64,000 nucleotides of DNA from Acidobacteriota bacterium (GTDB taxonomy: Bacteria > Acidobacteriota > Terriglobia > Terriglobales > Acidobacteriaceae), in contig QIAM01000014.1 of assembly GCA_003225555.1 (NCBI GenBank), positions 51,961 through 115,960 on the forward strand, read 5' to 3'. The position numbers were made by a program, and so were the translations under genes. Within the stretch, counting starts at the first letter, position 1; the number at the start of each line of letters is the position of its first letter. The notes beneath the pieces were generated by a model, which was given only the letters and a program-made list of their open reading frames with translations, was not told the DNA's origin and searched no databases. Of this stretch, positions 18,293 through 27,440 are shown in pieces.

Positions 18293-20515
18293 CTAGTGCG
18301 CTTCTTCCGTGGCGGGCGCAGTATCGGGAGTGTCCAGCTTCTCGGCAGCGTGTGCCGTGCTCGGAGGCGGCTGAAAGTCGCCAGGCTCTTTACCTGACAT
18401 GGCCACATTCATAAAGCTCATCCAGATGGGGAGCGCGGCATGCGCTCCCGTCTCTTTCGCACCCAGAGATTTCTTCTCGTCGTAGCCCACCCAGACGCCG
18501 CAGCTCATCGTAGGAGAGAATCCGACGAACCAGGCGTCGGTAAAGTCATTGGTGGTTCCAGTTTTGCCCGCCACCGGGAAAGCCAGCTTCGCGGCCGCGA
18601 CCCCAGTGCCGTGGAGAACCACTTCCCGCAGCATCGCGGTCATGATGCGGGCAGTGCGGGTGCTGATCGCGTCTCTGACTTCGGGGAAGTTCTCTTCCAG
18701 CACGCGCCCATCGTAGTCGGTCACACGCGTGATGTAGTGCGGGGCCACGCGCACGCCATCGTTCGGAAAAACGCTGTAGGCTGCGGTCTGTTCCATCAGC
18801 GTGATCTCGGCGGAACCGAGCGCGACCGGCAAATATGGCGGTAGTTTCGCGGTGATGCCGAAGCGTCCGGCATAGTCGATGACGGTCTTTATCCCCACTT
18901 TACTGGCGAGCTTGAGTGCGGGGATGTTTCGCGATTGGGCGAGCGCGCGGCGCAATGAGATGATGCCCTCGAATTTTTCATCGTAATTGTGCGGAGAATA
19001 TGGGCCGGACGCAGTTTCAAAGCTGACAGGCTCGTCGAGAATAGTGTCGTCAGGACTGGCGCCCTGGTCGATCACGGTCGTGTAAACGTAAGGCTTAAAG
19101 GACGAACCGACCTGCCGGAGGGCCTGCGTGGCGCGATCGAACTTGGATGTGTTGAAGTCGCGTCCGCCAACCATGGCCTTGATGCCGCCGGTGGTGTGGT
19201 CGATGGCAACGAGCGCGCCCTGCGCGCCGGAGTCCTGCTCCAGGCTAACCCTGGCGGCTCCATTGGGCGCGAGGGAAACAATCTTCACATAGCAGAGGTC
19301 GCCGGTCTTCAAAATGTTCTGCAACTTCTGTTGCGTCCAGGCGGCATCCGCCTGCGTGAGCGCAGCTGCGTAGCGTCCGAACTTCAGCGTCGCGATCCCC
19401 GTGCCGGAGGAAGTCACCACGGCGTGCACATAACCGTTGACCTCAGGTTCATCGTCCCAATCAGGATGCGAGTATTTCTCGATTGTGAGTCCCTGCACTC
19501 GAACATTTTCGAGGTGTGCCTTCCATCCGTGGCGCCGCTCGTAGGCAGCGAGACCATCCAGCACGGCCTGATTCGCAGCTCTTTGCAGGTCGACGTCGAG
19601 TGACGTGTAGACCCTGAGGCCGCCTTCGTGAACCTGGTCGGAGCCGTATTTGCCTTCGAGGTAGCGGCGGATTTCTTCGCCGAAGTAAGGCGCAAGCGAA
19701 TTGGAGTCATGCGCGAGATGCAGAATGAGCGGAGCTGAGCGGGCGTCGGCCGCTTGTGCCGCGGTGATCTTCCCGTCTTCGAGCATGGCGTTGATCACAA
19801 GATTGCGGCGCTTCTGGGCGCGATCGGGATGGTAGATCGGAGAATAGATTCCTGGGCCCTTGGGAACTCCGGCCAGCAATGCGGCTTCCTCGAGCGTGAG
19901 TTTTTTGGCGGGCTTGCTGAAGTAGAACTCGGAGGCAGCCTCGAACCCGTAGACGCCGTGGCCCAGGAAGATCTGATTGGCGTACAAGGTGAAGATTTGC
20001 GGCTTGGTGAAGCGGCGCTCGATCTGGATGGCGAGCATCGTCTCCTGCACCTTGCGATGGAAGGAGCGGTCGGGCGAGAGGAAGAGATTGCGGGCCAGCT
20101 GCATGGTCAGCGTGGATGCGCCCTGCACTTTGCCTCCGGATTCGATGTCGCGATAGGCTGCGCCGATGATGCGCCAGAAATTGATTCCGGAGTGGCGGTA
20201 GAAATCTTTGTCCTCGATGGAAACCAGAGCGTCGCGCAGAACAGGAGGAAAGTCGTCGTAGCCGGCGACCACGCGGCGCTGCAGAGCGAAGGAGCCAATG
20301 ACGCGTCCGTGATCGTCGTAGAGTTCAGTGATCGAGCTGGGACGGTAGGCCTCGAGCGCGTCGACTTGCGGAAGGTCGGTGGTGTAGACGAGGAGAAGGC
20401 CGGCGGTCGCTCCCACCAGCGCGGAAATCAGGACGAGCAGGCCGAAGAGTACGCGGCCTACGACCTTACGCCCCGCGATTTCGACGGGAGGAAGATGTTC
20501 GTAGAGAGACTTCAT
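18293..20515 (-). CDS. Class A penicillin-binding protein (PBP1A type)
   Basis: Bifunctional peptidoglycan synthase of 740 residues, anchored by one N-terminal membrane helix (about 20-45). The GT51 glycosyltransferase domain has VSIEDKDFYRHSGIN and GASTLTMQLARNLF; the transpeptidase domain has the SxxK serine in QVGSSFKPYVYTT (about 468), SxN in AQSRNIPALK (about 528) and KTGT in AGKTGTTNDF (about 654). Length and motif spacing are normal, so both activities should be present. The Pro/Ala-rich last 40 residues are variable. It is convergent with the ECF cassette, 11 bases apart. Confidence 0.95.
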   Translation of the reverse strand: MKSLYEHLPPVEIAGRKVVGRVLFGLLVLISALVGATAGLLLVYTTDLPQVDALEAYRPSSITELYDDHGRVIGSFALQRRVVAGYDDFPPVLRDALVSIEDKDFYRHSGINFWRIIGAAYRDIESGGKVQGASTLTMQLARNLFLSPDRSFHRKVQETMLAIQIERRFTKPQIFTLYANQIFLGHGVYGFEAASEFYFSKPAKKLTLEEAALLAGVPKGPGIYSPIYHPDRAQKRRNLVINAMLEDGKITAAQAADARSAPLILHLAHDSNSLAPYFGEEIRRYLEGKYGSDQVHEGGLRVYTSLDVDLQRAANQAVLDGLAAYERRHGWKAHLENVRVQGLTIEKYSHPDWDDEPEVNGYVHAVVTSSGTGIATLKFGRYAAALTQADAAWTQQKLQNILKTGDLCYVKIVSLAPNGAARVSLEQDSGAQGALVAIDHTTGGIKAMVGGRDFNTSKFDRATQALRQVGSSFKPYVYTTVIDQGASPDDTILDEPVSFETASGPYSPHNYDEKFEGIISLRRALAQSRNIPALKLASKVGIKTVIDYAGRFGITAKLPPYLPVALGSAEITLMEQTAAYSVFPNDGVRVAPHYITRVTDYDGRVLEENFPEVRDAISTRTARIMTAMLREVVLHGTGVAAAKLAFPVAGKTGTTNDFTDAWFVGFSPTMSCGVWVGYDEKKSLGAKETGAHAALPIWMSFMNVAMSGKEPGDFQPPPSTAHAAEKLDTPDTAPATEEAH

Positions 20516-20585
20516 TCGGGAAGAGTCAGGATAGCACCTGGTTGGAATGCATTGGCTGGGAATGACTGTAAGAACGCTGGCGCTA

Positions 20586-20612
20586 CAAACAAAACGCGCG
20601 CCTGGCCGCGCG
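20586..20612 (-). terminator. Probable intrinsic terminator downstream of the S41 homologue
   Basis: On the minus strand CGCGCG-GCCAGG-CGCGCG is followed by TTTTGTTTG. The hairpin lies about 95 bases after the S41 homologue's stop and about 70 bases before the PBP start, so it would end transcription from the former and insulate the latter. Confidence 0.5.
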
Positions 20613-20673
20613 CGATGAGAGGCGTTGGAACCGACGACAAGTATTCCCGGGCCGCCGGGCTTCGCCCAGAGCA

Positions 20674-20692
20674 GGACAGCCGAGGCGGCTGT
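20674..20692. repeat. Palindromic repeat family C (GACAGCC type)
   Basis: gacagccgaggcggctgtc is a 7-bp perfect inverted repeat with a 5-base loop. The same GACAGCC...GGCTGTC core occurs at 49254-49377, about 52198, inside the OppD-type gene near 54716 and at 54887-54908. Confidence 0.65.
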
Positions 20693-20707
20693 CGCTCCGT
20701 GAGTTGC

Positions 20708-21919
20708 CTAGCTGGCGCGGCTCTTCAGGACTTCGACTGCCTTCTTCAGCTGATCATCTACAGTGTTCTTGGGCTTGGCTTCCTGATCGGGTGCGGTGGG
20801 CTGCTCTTCGTCTTCAGGAACGATGTTGTCGGCTTCGTCGGCTACGACCACGTTCGGCGTGACGGCGGCATCCTGAATAGCCTTGCCGCTGGGTGAATAG
20901 TACTTGGCTACGGAGAGGATCAGTGCTCCTCCGTCCGGCAGATCGATAGTCTTCTGCACGGAGCCGTCGCCAAAGGTCTTGTCGCCGACCACGTCGCCGC
21001 GAGCGTTCTCGAGGACGGCAGCAGCAACGATCTCGGCCGGACCCGCCGTACCCTTATTCACCAGCACCGCGAGAGGGAGCGTGGTAACCGCCTTCGCCGG
21101 ATCAGCGTTGAAAGCTTCGCGAGGATACTTTTGTCCCTGCAAGTACGTGATCGTGCCATGGTTGAGGAACAGGTTAGCGACGGCCACGCCCTCGCCTTCG
21201 TCACCATCGGATGCGTTGCGGAGATCGAGCACCAGCTTCTTCGCCCCGGACTTTTCCAGCGACTTAACCTTGCCTGCAATCTCCTGCGCCTTGCCCTTGG
21301 TCAAGGCGTCGACCTTGACGTAGCCGATGCCCTCTTCGACCATCTTGTCGGATACGGGCGGAATCGTGACCACATCGCGCGTGATTACAACCTTCTGCGG
21401 CTCGGCGCGGCGCGCGCGGACGACCGAGACGTTCACGTTCGATCCGGGCGCTCCCGCCAGCAGGTTGTGAATCTCGGGCAACGACATATCCCGCGTGCTC
21501 TGGCCTTCGATGGACTCGAAAATGTCGGTGGCCTCAATGCCGGCCTTCTCCGCCGGCGATCCTGGCAGGACTGAAACGACCGCGGCATAGCCGAAGCGCT
21601 TGGACACTGTCGCGCCGATCTCGCCTTTCGATTCTTTCCGATGCGCTTTGTACTGCTTATAGGCATCAGCAGTCATGTAGCTGGAGTTCGAATCGAGCGA
21701 CTCGAGCAGACCGTGCAGGGCGCCGTCGGTAACCTTCGGGATATTCGGCTCCTCGACGTATTCGCTGCGCACGCGCGAGAGAACTTCACTATAGACCTGC
21801 AATTGCCGGTAAGCGCCGTCGTTCGAGGAGGCATGCACGCCGCCCATCGAACCCACCACCACGAACAGTAGTACGGCGAAGGACGAAACGAGAATCGCTG
21901 CTTTAGTTTTCATCGACAT
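20708..21919 (-). CDS. S41-family protease homologue lacking Ser/Lys catalytic dyad
   Basis: Carboxyl-terminal processing protease (Ctp) relative, 403 residues, with an N-terminal hydrophobic anchor or signal (AAILVSSFAVLLFVVVGSMG), a PDZ domain (about 100-185, YAAVVSVLPGSPAEKAGI) and an S41 core. Where active members read GSASASE, this one reads GTAGPAE, so the nucleophile position is Gly293. Where active members read TFGKGSVQ, it has TFGDGSVQ, so the general-base Lys is Asp318. The 25-residue spacing between them matches the normal Ser-Lys spacing, which argues that the alignment is right and that the enzyme is inactive or uses another mechanism. ATG 21919 (MSMKTK) is preferred over a longer, uncharged-poor extension to 22057. 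Confidence 0.85.
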   Translation of the reverse strand: MSMKTKAAILVSSFAVLLFVVVGSMGGVHASSNDGAYRQLQVYSEVLSRVRSEYVEEPNIPKVTDGALHGLLESLDSNSSYMTADAYKQYKAHRKESKGEIGATVSKRFGYAAVVSVLPGSPAEKAGIEATDIFESIEGQSTRDMSLPEIHNLLAGAPGSNVNVSVVRARRAEPQKVVITRDVVTIPPVSDKMVEEGIGYVKVDALTKGKAQEIAGKVKSLEKSGAKKLVLDLRNASDGDEGEGVAVANLFLNHGTITYLQGQKYPREAFNADPAKAVTTLPLAVLVNKGTAGPAEIVAAAVLENARGDVVGDKTFGDGSVQKTIDLPDGGALILSVAKYYSPSGKAIQDAAVTPNVVVADEADNIVPEDEEQPTAPDQEAKPKNTVDDQLKKAVEVLKSRAS

Positions 21920-22168
21920 CCGATTTGTCTTCTTTATCTTCGGGAAGGAACTGCTTCCTGAGGAAGTCATTCCATTATATCTGTAGAGATGCGGTTTTGA
22001 ACCCCTCGGCTGCTCAAATTGCTCCTCGTCGGTAACTGGGCACGGGCCGCGCTCCACAACAGACGGATGAGGAACGGTTGTGTTATCGCGCCATGCTCAC
22101 CATTCCTGAGGCGCAAAGAAAACAAAGGGTTTAGGACTCCGCAATTGGCCAGATCTGTTTCTCCGAAC

Positions 22169-24103
22169 CTAGGATGCAGGTTTGAAATTCAGCGTGAGAA
22201 CAGTTCGAACCGAAGCGGGATGTGTGTTGAGAGTGTAGGGTTTGAACCGCCACTGCCTGACCGCGTCGGTTGCGGCGCGGGCAAAGGCCAGCGAACCTTG
22301 CAAGAACTTGGCATCCTGCACGGAGCCATCGCGGCCAATCAGCAACTGCAGAACAACTGTTCCCTGCCGACCTTTTGCGCTTTCAGGGTAGACGGGATCG
22401 GGCTGCTGCAAAAGCAGAGCGCGGGCCGCAGCCTCGGGCAGATCGACCGGTTCAATCGAGGGCAAGGCTGCCTCCACCGGCTTGTTGCCTCCGGCTGCCG
22501 AAGTCATCGATGCCATCTGCGACTTCAGGCTCGACGGAATCGCGGTGTTGTTGTTGACTGGTGTGCTGCGCGGCGGCGGATTTCTGTGCGCGGTGGAAGG
22601 TGCTGGCGTAACCGGCATAGTCACAGAAGGAACCGGTGTTTCCGGCTGGACCTCGGCCGGGATGCTTTGCACAGGAGTCTGAACGACACCAGCTGCGGGC
22701 TGGCTTTCCTGGGTCTGGCCCGTCGATCCGGGTTGCGGAGCCTGGGGCGACTGACCCTCCGGGCTCTGATTTTCTTGAACCTGAACCGCATCTGGCTGAG
22801 ATGGATCGGGAACGTCCTTGGCTGCCGTATCCAACGGCAAGGCATTCTGCCCGGTACCCGCGTTAGCTCCGTTCGGCTGCTTCGCGGTCGGGTCGATGTT
22901 AGGAAGCACGCGGATCTGAGACGGGTCCGTGGTCGCATCGGGAATGTTCTCGGCCACCGGCAACGTGTATTCATCGCCGGCTCGGCCAAAGTTTTCATGC
23001 GAGGTCGGCGCCTGCGGAGTGGTTACCGGCTGGGGATTGAGCCAGGTGTGTCCCGCGCGGGCGGCACGAGCGAGTAGCGACTGCACCTTTGGCCGCCACA
23101 GCGATTGGGGAACCGCTACGTAAGCGATTGCGATGACTGCTGCCAATATCCCTGCCACCGCGAGTTTGCCCAACCTGCGCCGTGGCTTCGGGTCGCTTTT
23201 TTCAGGCCCCTCTCCGGAAATATAGGCGAAGAGTGCAGCTTCGGCTCGCTGCTCGTGCTCATTCGTCTTTGCAGCAGCTTCAGCGGGCGCCACGTCGGAC
23301 GGGAGAGTGTCCTCAGACGGTTTCTGGTACGAGGGCGTTTCCGAGAAGCTGAGCAACTCGGCCTTTGCAGGTGCGCGTTCAGCTGGGGGAGCAGGCGCCG
23401 GTGCCGGACGCGCCTTCAAGTACCAGGACAGGCCGCGAGGTTCGCCTTGCTCTTGTGGCGGCGGCTGAGGAGCGGTGTCCTGCGTTTCTACGGAGGCCGC
23501 CATCGGCTCCAACTCGCTTAGCGGATCGATCTCGGTTCCGGCCGCATGATGGAACGACTTCGGAACTTCGGACTCGGTTACGAACTGCGTGCCCGGTGTT
23601 TTCCCAGACTGCAGAAATTCACCCGCGCGCAGCGTCTTCTCTTTCGCGATCACAGCGGCCTGGTCGGCGGTGCCCGGCGCCTTGACGGCAGAGCCTCCAG
23701 ACGCGGAGGCAGCTGCAGCCAGTGCTGCTGATTCATATTTGGCGCGAAGCAGCCCATGTGCCGTAGTCAGCGTCTCTCGGGCTTGGGCGGCGTGAATCGG
23801 CTTGCGCAAAATCGAGTTCGCGCCCGCCTGCAGGGCCTGCGGGACACTGGCATCATTACCGACAATAGCCAGAGTCAAAGGTCGCTCGCCGGCCTTCCGC
23901 TCGCGAGCTGTATTCAAAAGAAATGCCGCTTCTGGCTGGTTGTCCCAGTCGACAATTAGAAGCTGCAAAGCTTGGGTTGTGACCCGTTCGACCGCCTGCG
24001 CCACCGGACAGTGCTCTGCCTCAATGCCGAGACCGGCAAGGATCTGACAAACCGGCAAAGCTGTTCCCTCATCGGAGCAGAACAGAAGGCAACGAAGGGC
24101 CAT
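22169..24103 (-). CDS. Response-regulator receiver / TonB C-terminal fusion protein
   Basis: 644 residues with an unusual order of parts. Residues 1-120 look like a CheY-type receiver: acidic DE at 11-12, LLIVDWD at 48-54 with candidate phospho-acceptor Asp52 or Asp54, and the conserved Lys in LRKPI at 101. A low-complexity Ala/Pro/Glu linker follows, then one membrane segment (about 310-330, LAVAGILAAVIAIAYVAVP), a long Pro/Gln-rich, probably periplasmic stretch, and a TonB C-terminal domain from about 555 (DPVYPESAKGRQGTVVLQLL ... AVRQWRFKPY). The TonB-C part would contact outer-membrane transporters or act as a generic periplasmic binding module. The start ATG has no strong Shine-Dalgarno. 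It is upstream of, and on the same strand as, the S41 homologue. Confidence 0.75.
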   Translation of the reverse strand: MALRCLLFCSDEGTALPVCQILAGLGIEAEHCPVAQAVERVTTQALQLLIVDWDNQPEAAFLLNTARERKAGERPLTLAIVGNDASVPQALQAGANSILRKPIHAAQARETLTTAHGLLRAKYESAALAAAASASGGSAVKAPGTADQAAVIAKEKTLRAGEFLQSGKTPGTQFVTESEVPKSFHHAAGTEIDPLSELEPMAASVETQDTAPQPPPQEQGEPRGLSWYLKARPAPAPAPPAERAPAKAELLSFSETPSYQKPSEDTLPSDVAPAEAAAKTNEHEQRAEAALFAYISGEGPEKSDPKPRRRLGKLAVAGILAAVIAIAYVAVPQSLWRPKVQSLLARAARAGHTWLNPQPVTTPQAPTSHENFGRAGDEYTLPVAENIPDATTDPSQIRVLPNIDPTAKQPNGANAGTGQNALPLDTAAKDVPDPSQPDAVQVQENQSPEGQSPQAPQPGSTGQTQESQPAAGVVQTPVQSIPAEVQPETPVPSVTMPVTPAPSTAHRNPPPRSTPVNNNTAIPSSLKSQMASMTSAAGGNKPVEAALPSIEPVDLPEAAARALLLQQPDPVYPESAKGRQGTVVLQLLIGRDGSVQDAKFLQGSLAFARAATDAVRQWRFKPYTLNTHPASVRTVLTLNFKPAS

Positions 24104-24253
24104 GCTCCTCCAGACTAGGGGGAGCAGTAATCGGGGGCAAGATTACCGAGGTGGGACGAAACCGCGCGCTATGGGAGACGGCCCGAACCGGAAGTACATG
24201 TACCTCCGGAGTGCGCCGCGCTAGAATGCTCGGTCGTTCGGCCTGAGCCTCTC

Positions 24254-25411
24254 ATGCAAACTGCGGACGTGGTCATCATCGGCGGCGGGATTGTGGGGTC
24301 AAGCATCGCCTACCACCTGACTGCCGCCGGATGCCGCAATGTCCTCGTCATCGAGCGCGAGTCGGCGCAGGGTAAGGGATCCACCGGCAAAAGTATGGGT
24401 GGCGTGCGGGCCCAATTTTCGACTCCCATCAACATTCAGCTGTCGCTGTACTCAATTCCCTTTTACGCCAGCTTCGACGAACGGCTGGGATACCCCTGCG
24501 ACTATCGCCCGCAAGGTTATTTGTTCTGCGCGACCAGCGAGGGGCACATGGCTTACCTTCGCGCAAATTTTGAGCAACAGGTGGCGTTAGGATTGAAGAA
24601 TGTCCGACTGGTTGACGGGGACGAGATTCGCGGCATGTTTCCGCATTTACGTGCCGACGACATTGCCGGCGGCAGCTTCTGTTCGACCGATGGCTTTGTG
24701 GATCCCTACAGCGCCATGATCGGCTTCATGACCTGGGCCGCAGATCATGGCGCCACATTGTGGAAGAACACAGCGGTCATGGGTGTGGCACAAGATGAGC
24801 ACGGAATAGCGGCGGTGGACACCAGTCGCGGTCCCGTGGTTACGCGAAAGGTTGTGAACTGTGCTGGAGCATGGGCTGCAGACGTAGCGAAGCTGGCGGG
24901 CGTGGAATTGCCCGTCCAGCCACTGCGGCGGATGTTAGTACCCAGCGAGCCCTTCGACGAATTTCCGCACTCGGCGCCGATGATCATCGATATGTCGAAT
25001 GGCTTCCACTTCCGTCCCGAGAGCCGCGGATTCCTGCTGGCGTGGAACGACCCGGAAGAAACAACGGGATTCAAAACCGATTTCGACCCGGCGTTCGTGG
25101 AAAAAATTCTTACGCGTGCGGCAGACCGCGTGCCTTGCTTCGCCAATCTGCCGGTCAATCCGAAGCGGGCGTGGGCGGGACTCTACGAAATGACGCCAGA
25201 TCATCATCCGATTCTGGGCGAAGCGCCCACCATGCCGGGATTCTTTCTGGCGAACGGATTCAGTGGTCATGGAGTGATGCATGCTCCGGCCACGGGCAGA
25301 ATTCTTAGCGATCTGATCCTGACGGGAAGGACGGATCTGATTGACGTGTCCTTGTTGAACCTGGCGCGATTCGCCGAGCGGCGCCTGATTCACGAAACGG
25401 CAGTGCTCTGA
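24254..25411 (+). CDS. FAD-dependent amine oxidoreductase (DAO family, sarcosine oxidase-like)
   Basis: 385-residue flavoprotein of the D-amino acid oxidase/sarcosine oxidase beta superfamily. The FAD-binding motif VVIIGGGIVGSSIAYHLTAA is at residues 5-24, GSTGKSMGGVRAQFSTPIN is the usual second FAD contact, and the C-terminal GLYEMTPDHHPILGEAPTMP with NGFSGHGVMHAP is the family ending. Substrates in the family are N-methylated or secondary amines; the specific one cannot be read here. It is followed 66 bases later by a second DAO-family gene, suggesting a shared amine or amino acid catabolic role. Confidence 0.88.
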   Translation: MQTADVVIIGGGIVGSSIAYHLTAAGCRNVLVIERESAQGKGSTGKSMGGVRAQFSTPINIQLSLYSIPFYASFDERLGYPCDYRPQGYLFCATSEGHMAYLRANFEQQVALGLKNVRLVDGDEIRGMFPHLRADDIAGGSFCSTDGFVDPYSAMIGFMTWAADHGATLWKNTAVMGVAQDEHGIAAVDTSRGPVVTRKVVNCAGAWAADVAKLAGVELPVQPLRRMLVPSEPFDEFPHSAPMIIDMSNGFHFRPESRGFLLAWNDPEETTGFKTDFDPAFVEKILTRAADRVPCFANLPVNPKRAWAGLYEMTPDHHPILGEAPTMPGFFLANGFSGHGVMHAPATGRILSDLILTGRTDLIDVSLLNLARFAERRLIHETAVL

Positions 25412-25477
25412 GGAACGGGCGAAGAGCCTTCATCGCAGAGATCGCCGAGAACTGCACGTCTGTGTGGGGAATAACGA

Positions 25478-26770
25478 ATGCTGGAACAGAACTACTGGTT
25501 AACTACAGTCGCGATGCCGCATGGGAATGGCGCGCCGACGCTGCCGGAGCGCGTGGATGTCGCCGTGATCGGTGCCGGTTTCACCGGCCTGTCGGCGGCA
25601 CGCACCCTGGCGAAGCGGGGCGCCAAGGTCGCGGTGCTCGAGTCCGAAACCGTCGGCTGGGGCGCCAGTTCGCGCAACGGCGGCATGGTTCTTACCGGAA
25701 TGAAGCTGGGTGTCAACAAGGTGATCTCGATGTACGGGCGGGAGCTGACCCGGCGTATGTATGCCGCGTCGCTGGCCTCGATGGATTGCGTGGAGCAGAT
25801 TGTTCGCGAAGAAGGCATTGAGTGCGACTCTGCGCGCTGCGGCCATCTGGAAGTCGCTTGCAAGCAAAGCCACTTCGACGACTACGCGCGCCAAGTGGAA
25901 GTAATTGCACGCGAGTTCAACCACGAGTTGCGCGTAGTGCGGCGCGGGGAACTGGGTGCGGAGATCGGCTCAACCATCTACTTCGGTGGAATGGTCGATG
26001 ACGTCAGCGCCGGGCTGAATCCGGCGCGCTACGTTGCGGGCCTGGGACGCGCGGCGATGAAAGCGGGGGCGGAAATCTTCGAACATGCGCGGGTTGAGAA
26101 CATGCAGCGCGAGTCCCGCCAGGGCGAACCGGGATGGAAGATCATGAATTCGCGCGGTCCGTTGTGGGCGCGCGAAGTGTTTGTGGCGACCAGCGGCTAC
26201 ACCGGGCGCGCAACTCCCTCTCTGCAGAAGAAGATTATTCCGATCGGCTCGTTCATCATTACGACAGAAGTTTTGCCGGAAGCCCTGGCGCGAGAACTCA
26301 GCCCGCGCAACCGCATGATCTATGACTCGAAAAATTATCTCTACTATTACCGGCTCACGCCGGACCGCCGCATGTTGTTTGGCGGACGCGCGGCGTTCTT
26401 TCCGGAGAACGACCGGACGGTGCGGCGGAGCGCGGAAATTCTGCGGCGGGGAATGATCGACGTGTACCCGCAACTGCGGGATGCCAAGGTCGACTATGTC
26501 TGGGGCGGCACGCTCGATTTCGCTTTTGACATCATGCCTCACGCCGGCCAGATGGATGGGATGTACTACGCACTGGGATATGCTGGACACGGCGTCGCCA
26601 TGGCCACCTATCAGGGCCAGAAGATGGCCGAGCTGATTGCCGGCGACAAGCCGGAGAATCCCTTTGTGGGTATCCCGTTTCCCGGCGCGCCGCTGGGAAT
26701 GTACAACGGCAAGCCTTGGTTCCTGCCGTTCGCGGGCGCCTGGTACAAGGCGTTGGATTGGGTGAGCTGA
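25478..26770 (+). CDS. FAD-dependent oxidoreductase, gamma-glutamylputrescine oxidase-like
   Basis: 430-residue DAO-family flavoprotein. It begins MLEQNYWLTTVAMPHGNGAP, like the OrdL/PuuB group, whose N-termini precede the FAD motif by about 30 residues; the motif is VAVIGAGFTGLSAARTLAKR, followed by GWGASSRNGGMVLTGMKLG. The C-terminal GYAGHGVAMATYQGQKMAEL is also typical. Likely role is oxidative deamination of an amine or amino acid with peroxide release. The last 107 bases recur, diverged, at 27320-27426, which marks a duplication in this locus. Confidence 0.88.
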   Translation: MLEQNYWLTTVAMPHGNGAPTLPERVDVAVIGAGFTGLSAARTLAKRGAKVAVLESETVGWGASSRNGGMVLTGMKLGVNKVISMYGRELTRRMYAASLASMDCVEQIVREEGIECDSARCGHLEVACKQSHFDDYARQVEVIAREFNHELRVVRRGELGAEIGSTIYFGGMVDDVSAGLNPARYVAGLGRAAMKAGAEIFEHARVENMQRESRQGEPGWKIMNSRGPLWAREVFVATSGYTGRATPSLQKKIIPIGSFIITTEVLPEALARELSPRNRMIYDSKNYLYYYRLTPDRRMLFGGRAAFFPENDRTVRRSAEILRRGMIDVYPQLRDAKVDYVWGGTLDFAFDIMPHAGQMDGMYYALGYAGHGVAMATYQGQKMAELIAGDKPENPFVGIPFPGAPLGMYNGKPWFLPFAGAWYKALDWVS

Positions 26771-26780
26771 TTGGTCTTAA

Positions 26781-27233
26781 ATGAGTTGGATTCGCACAAG
26801 CCCTTTTGTAGGCGGCGAAGACCCCACCGCGCACATGATCACGCTGATTTCTGCCGAGGCAGAGAGGGCAGAAACTCCACTTACAGAAGCCGAGAAGCAA
26901 ATTCTCCCTCGTGACTGGGACCCGAAAACTATCGTCCCGGAGGATTTGGAAGCAAAGGCGAGAAAGCTTATCGAACAGACTTTCGATCACGAGGCCCGAG
27001 CCAGATGATCCTCGGAGTCTCGGTAACTCTGCAATGTGGGCGGGCGATCAGAACTATGCGACTATCGTGGCGTTGACGGAGGAAGTAATCCGTGCCCGGG
27101 GAGAGAGGCTCCGCGCCTGAGAGCACGACCTTGGGCGGTTGACCGCGTACAACTTGTCGGCTGTGGTTTTGCTTCTGTGATTTGGTTGATACTGTTTGCC
27201 GCATTCGTCGATTGGCTGTTCGGACATCACTGA
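26781..27233 (+). pseudogene. Small membrane-tailed hypothetical gene with two compensating frameshifts
   Basis: ATG 26781 opens a 75-codon frame (MSWIRTSPFVGGEDPTAHMI ...) rich in the conserved-looking LTEAEKQIL. It stops at 27008, but the next frame continues without a break in character (DDPRSLGNSAMWAGDQNYAT through VIRARGERLRA) to 27120, and the original frame then resumes with RPWAVDRVQLVGCGFASVIW and a hydrophobic tail to 27233. One inserted base near 27000 and one lost base near 27110 would restore a ~150-residue protein with a C-terminal membrane anchor. I associate this layout with conserved acidobacterial hypothetical proteins. Either decay or sequence error explains it. Confidence 0.55.
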
Positions 27234-27319
27234 TGGTGGAGGTACTTTGAGACTCGGAAGGGATTTCGAATCGTCAATTGCTTTTCGATGATCTGACCAT
27301 CGTGTAAGTACTCTGATTA

Positions 27320-27426
27320 TTTGTGGGCATCCCATTTCCTGGCGTGCCGCTGGGCATGTATAACGGCAAGCCCTGTTCCCGCCGTTCGCTGGAGCGTGGT
27401 ACAAAGTGCTGGATTGGATCAGCTAG
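27320..27426 (+). pseudogene. Duplicated 3' tail of the upstream amine oxidase gene
   Basis: This 107-base stretch matches 26663-26770, the end of the amine oxidase gene, at roughly 85% identity by eye, up to and including a stop codon in the same place. It encodes VGIPFPGVPLGMYNGKP and then loses frame through one missing base (tggttcc to tgttcc). The rest of the duplicate is absent. It is a remnant of a tandem copy, now separated from the intact gene by the frameshifted small gene. Confidence 0.75.
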
Positions 27427-27440
27427 AATCCAAATTGCCA

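Noticed and set aside
19754..20896. 380-residue plus-strand frame across the PBP gene
   Set aside because: Antisense to the PBP glycosyltransferase domain and crosses the terminator and intergenic gap.
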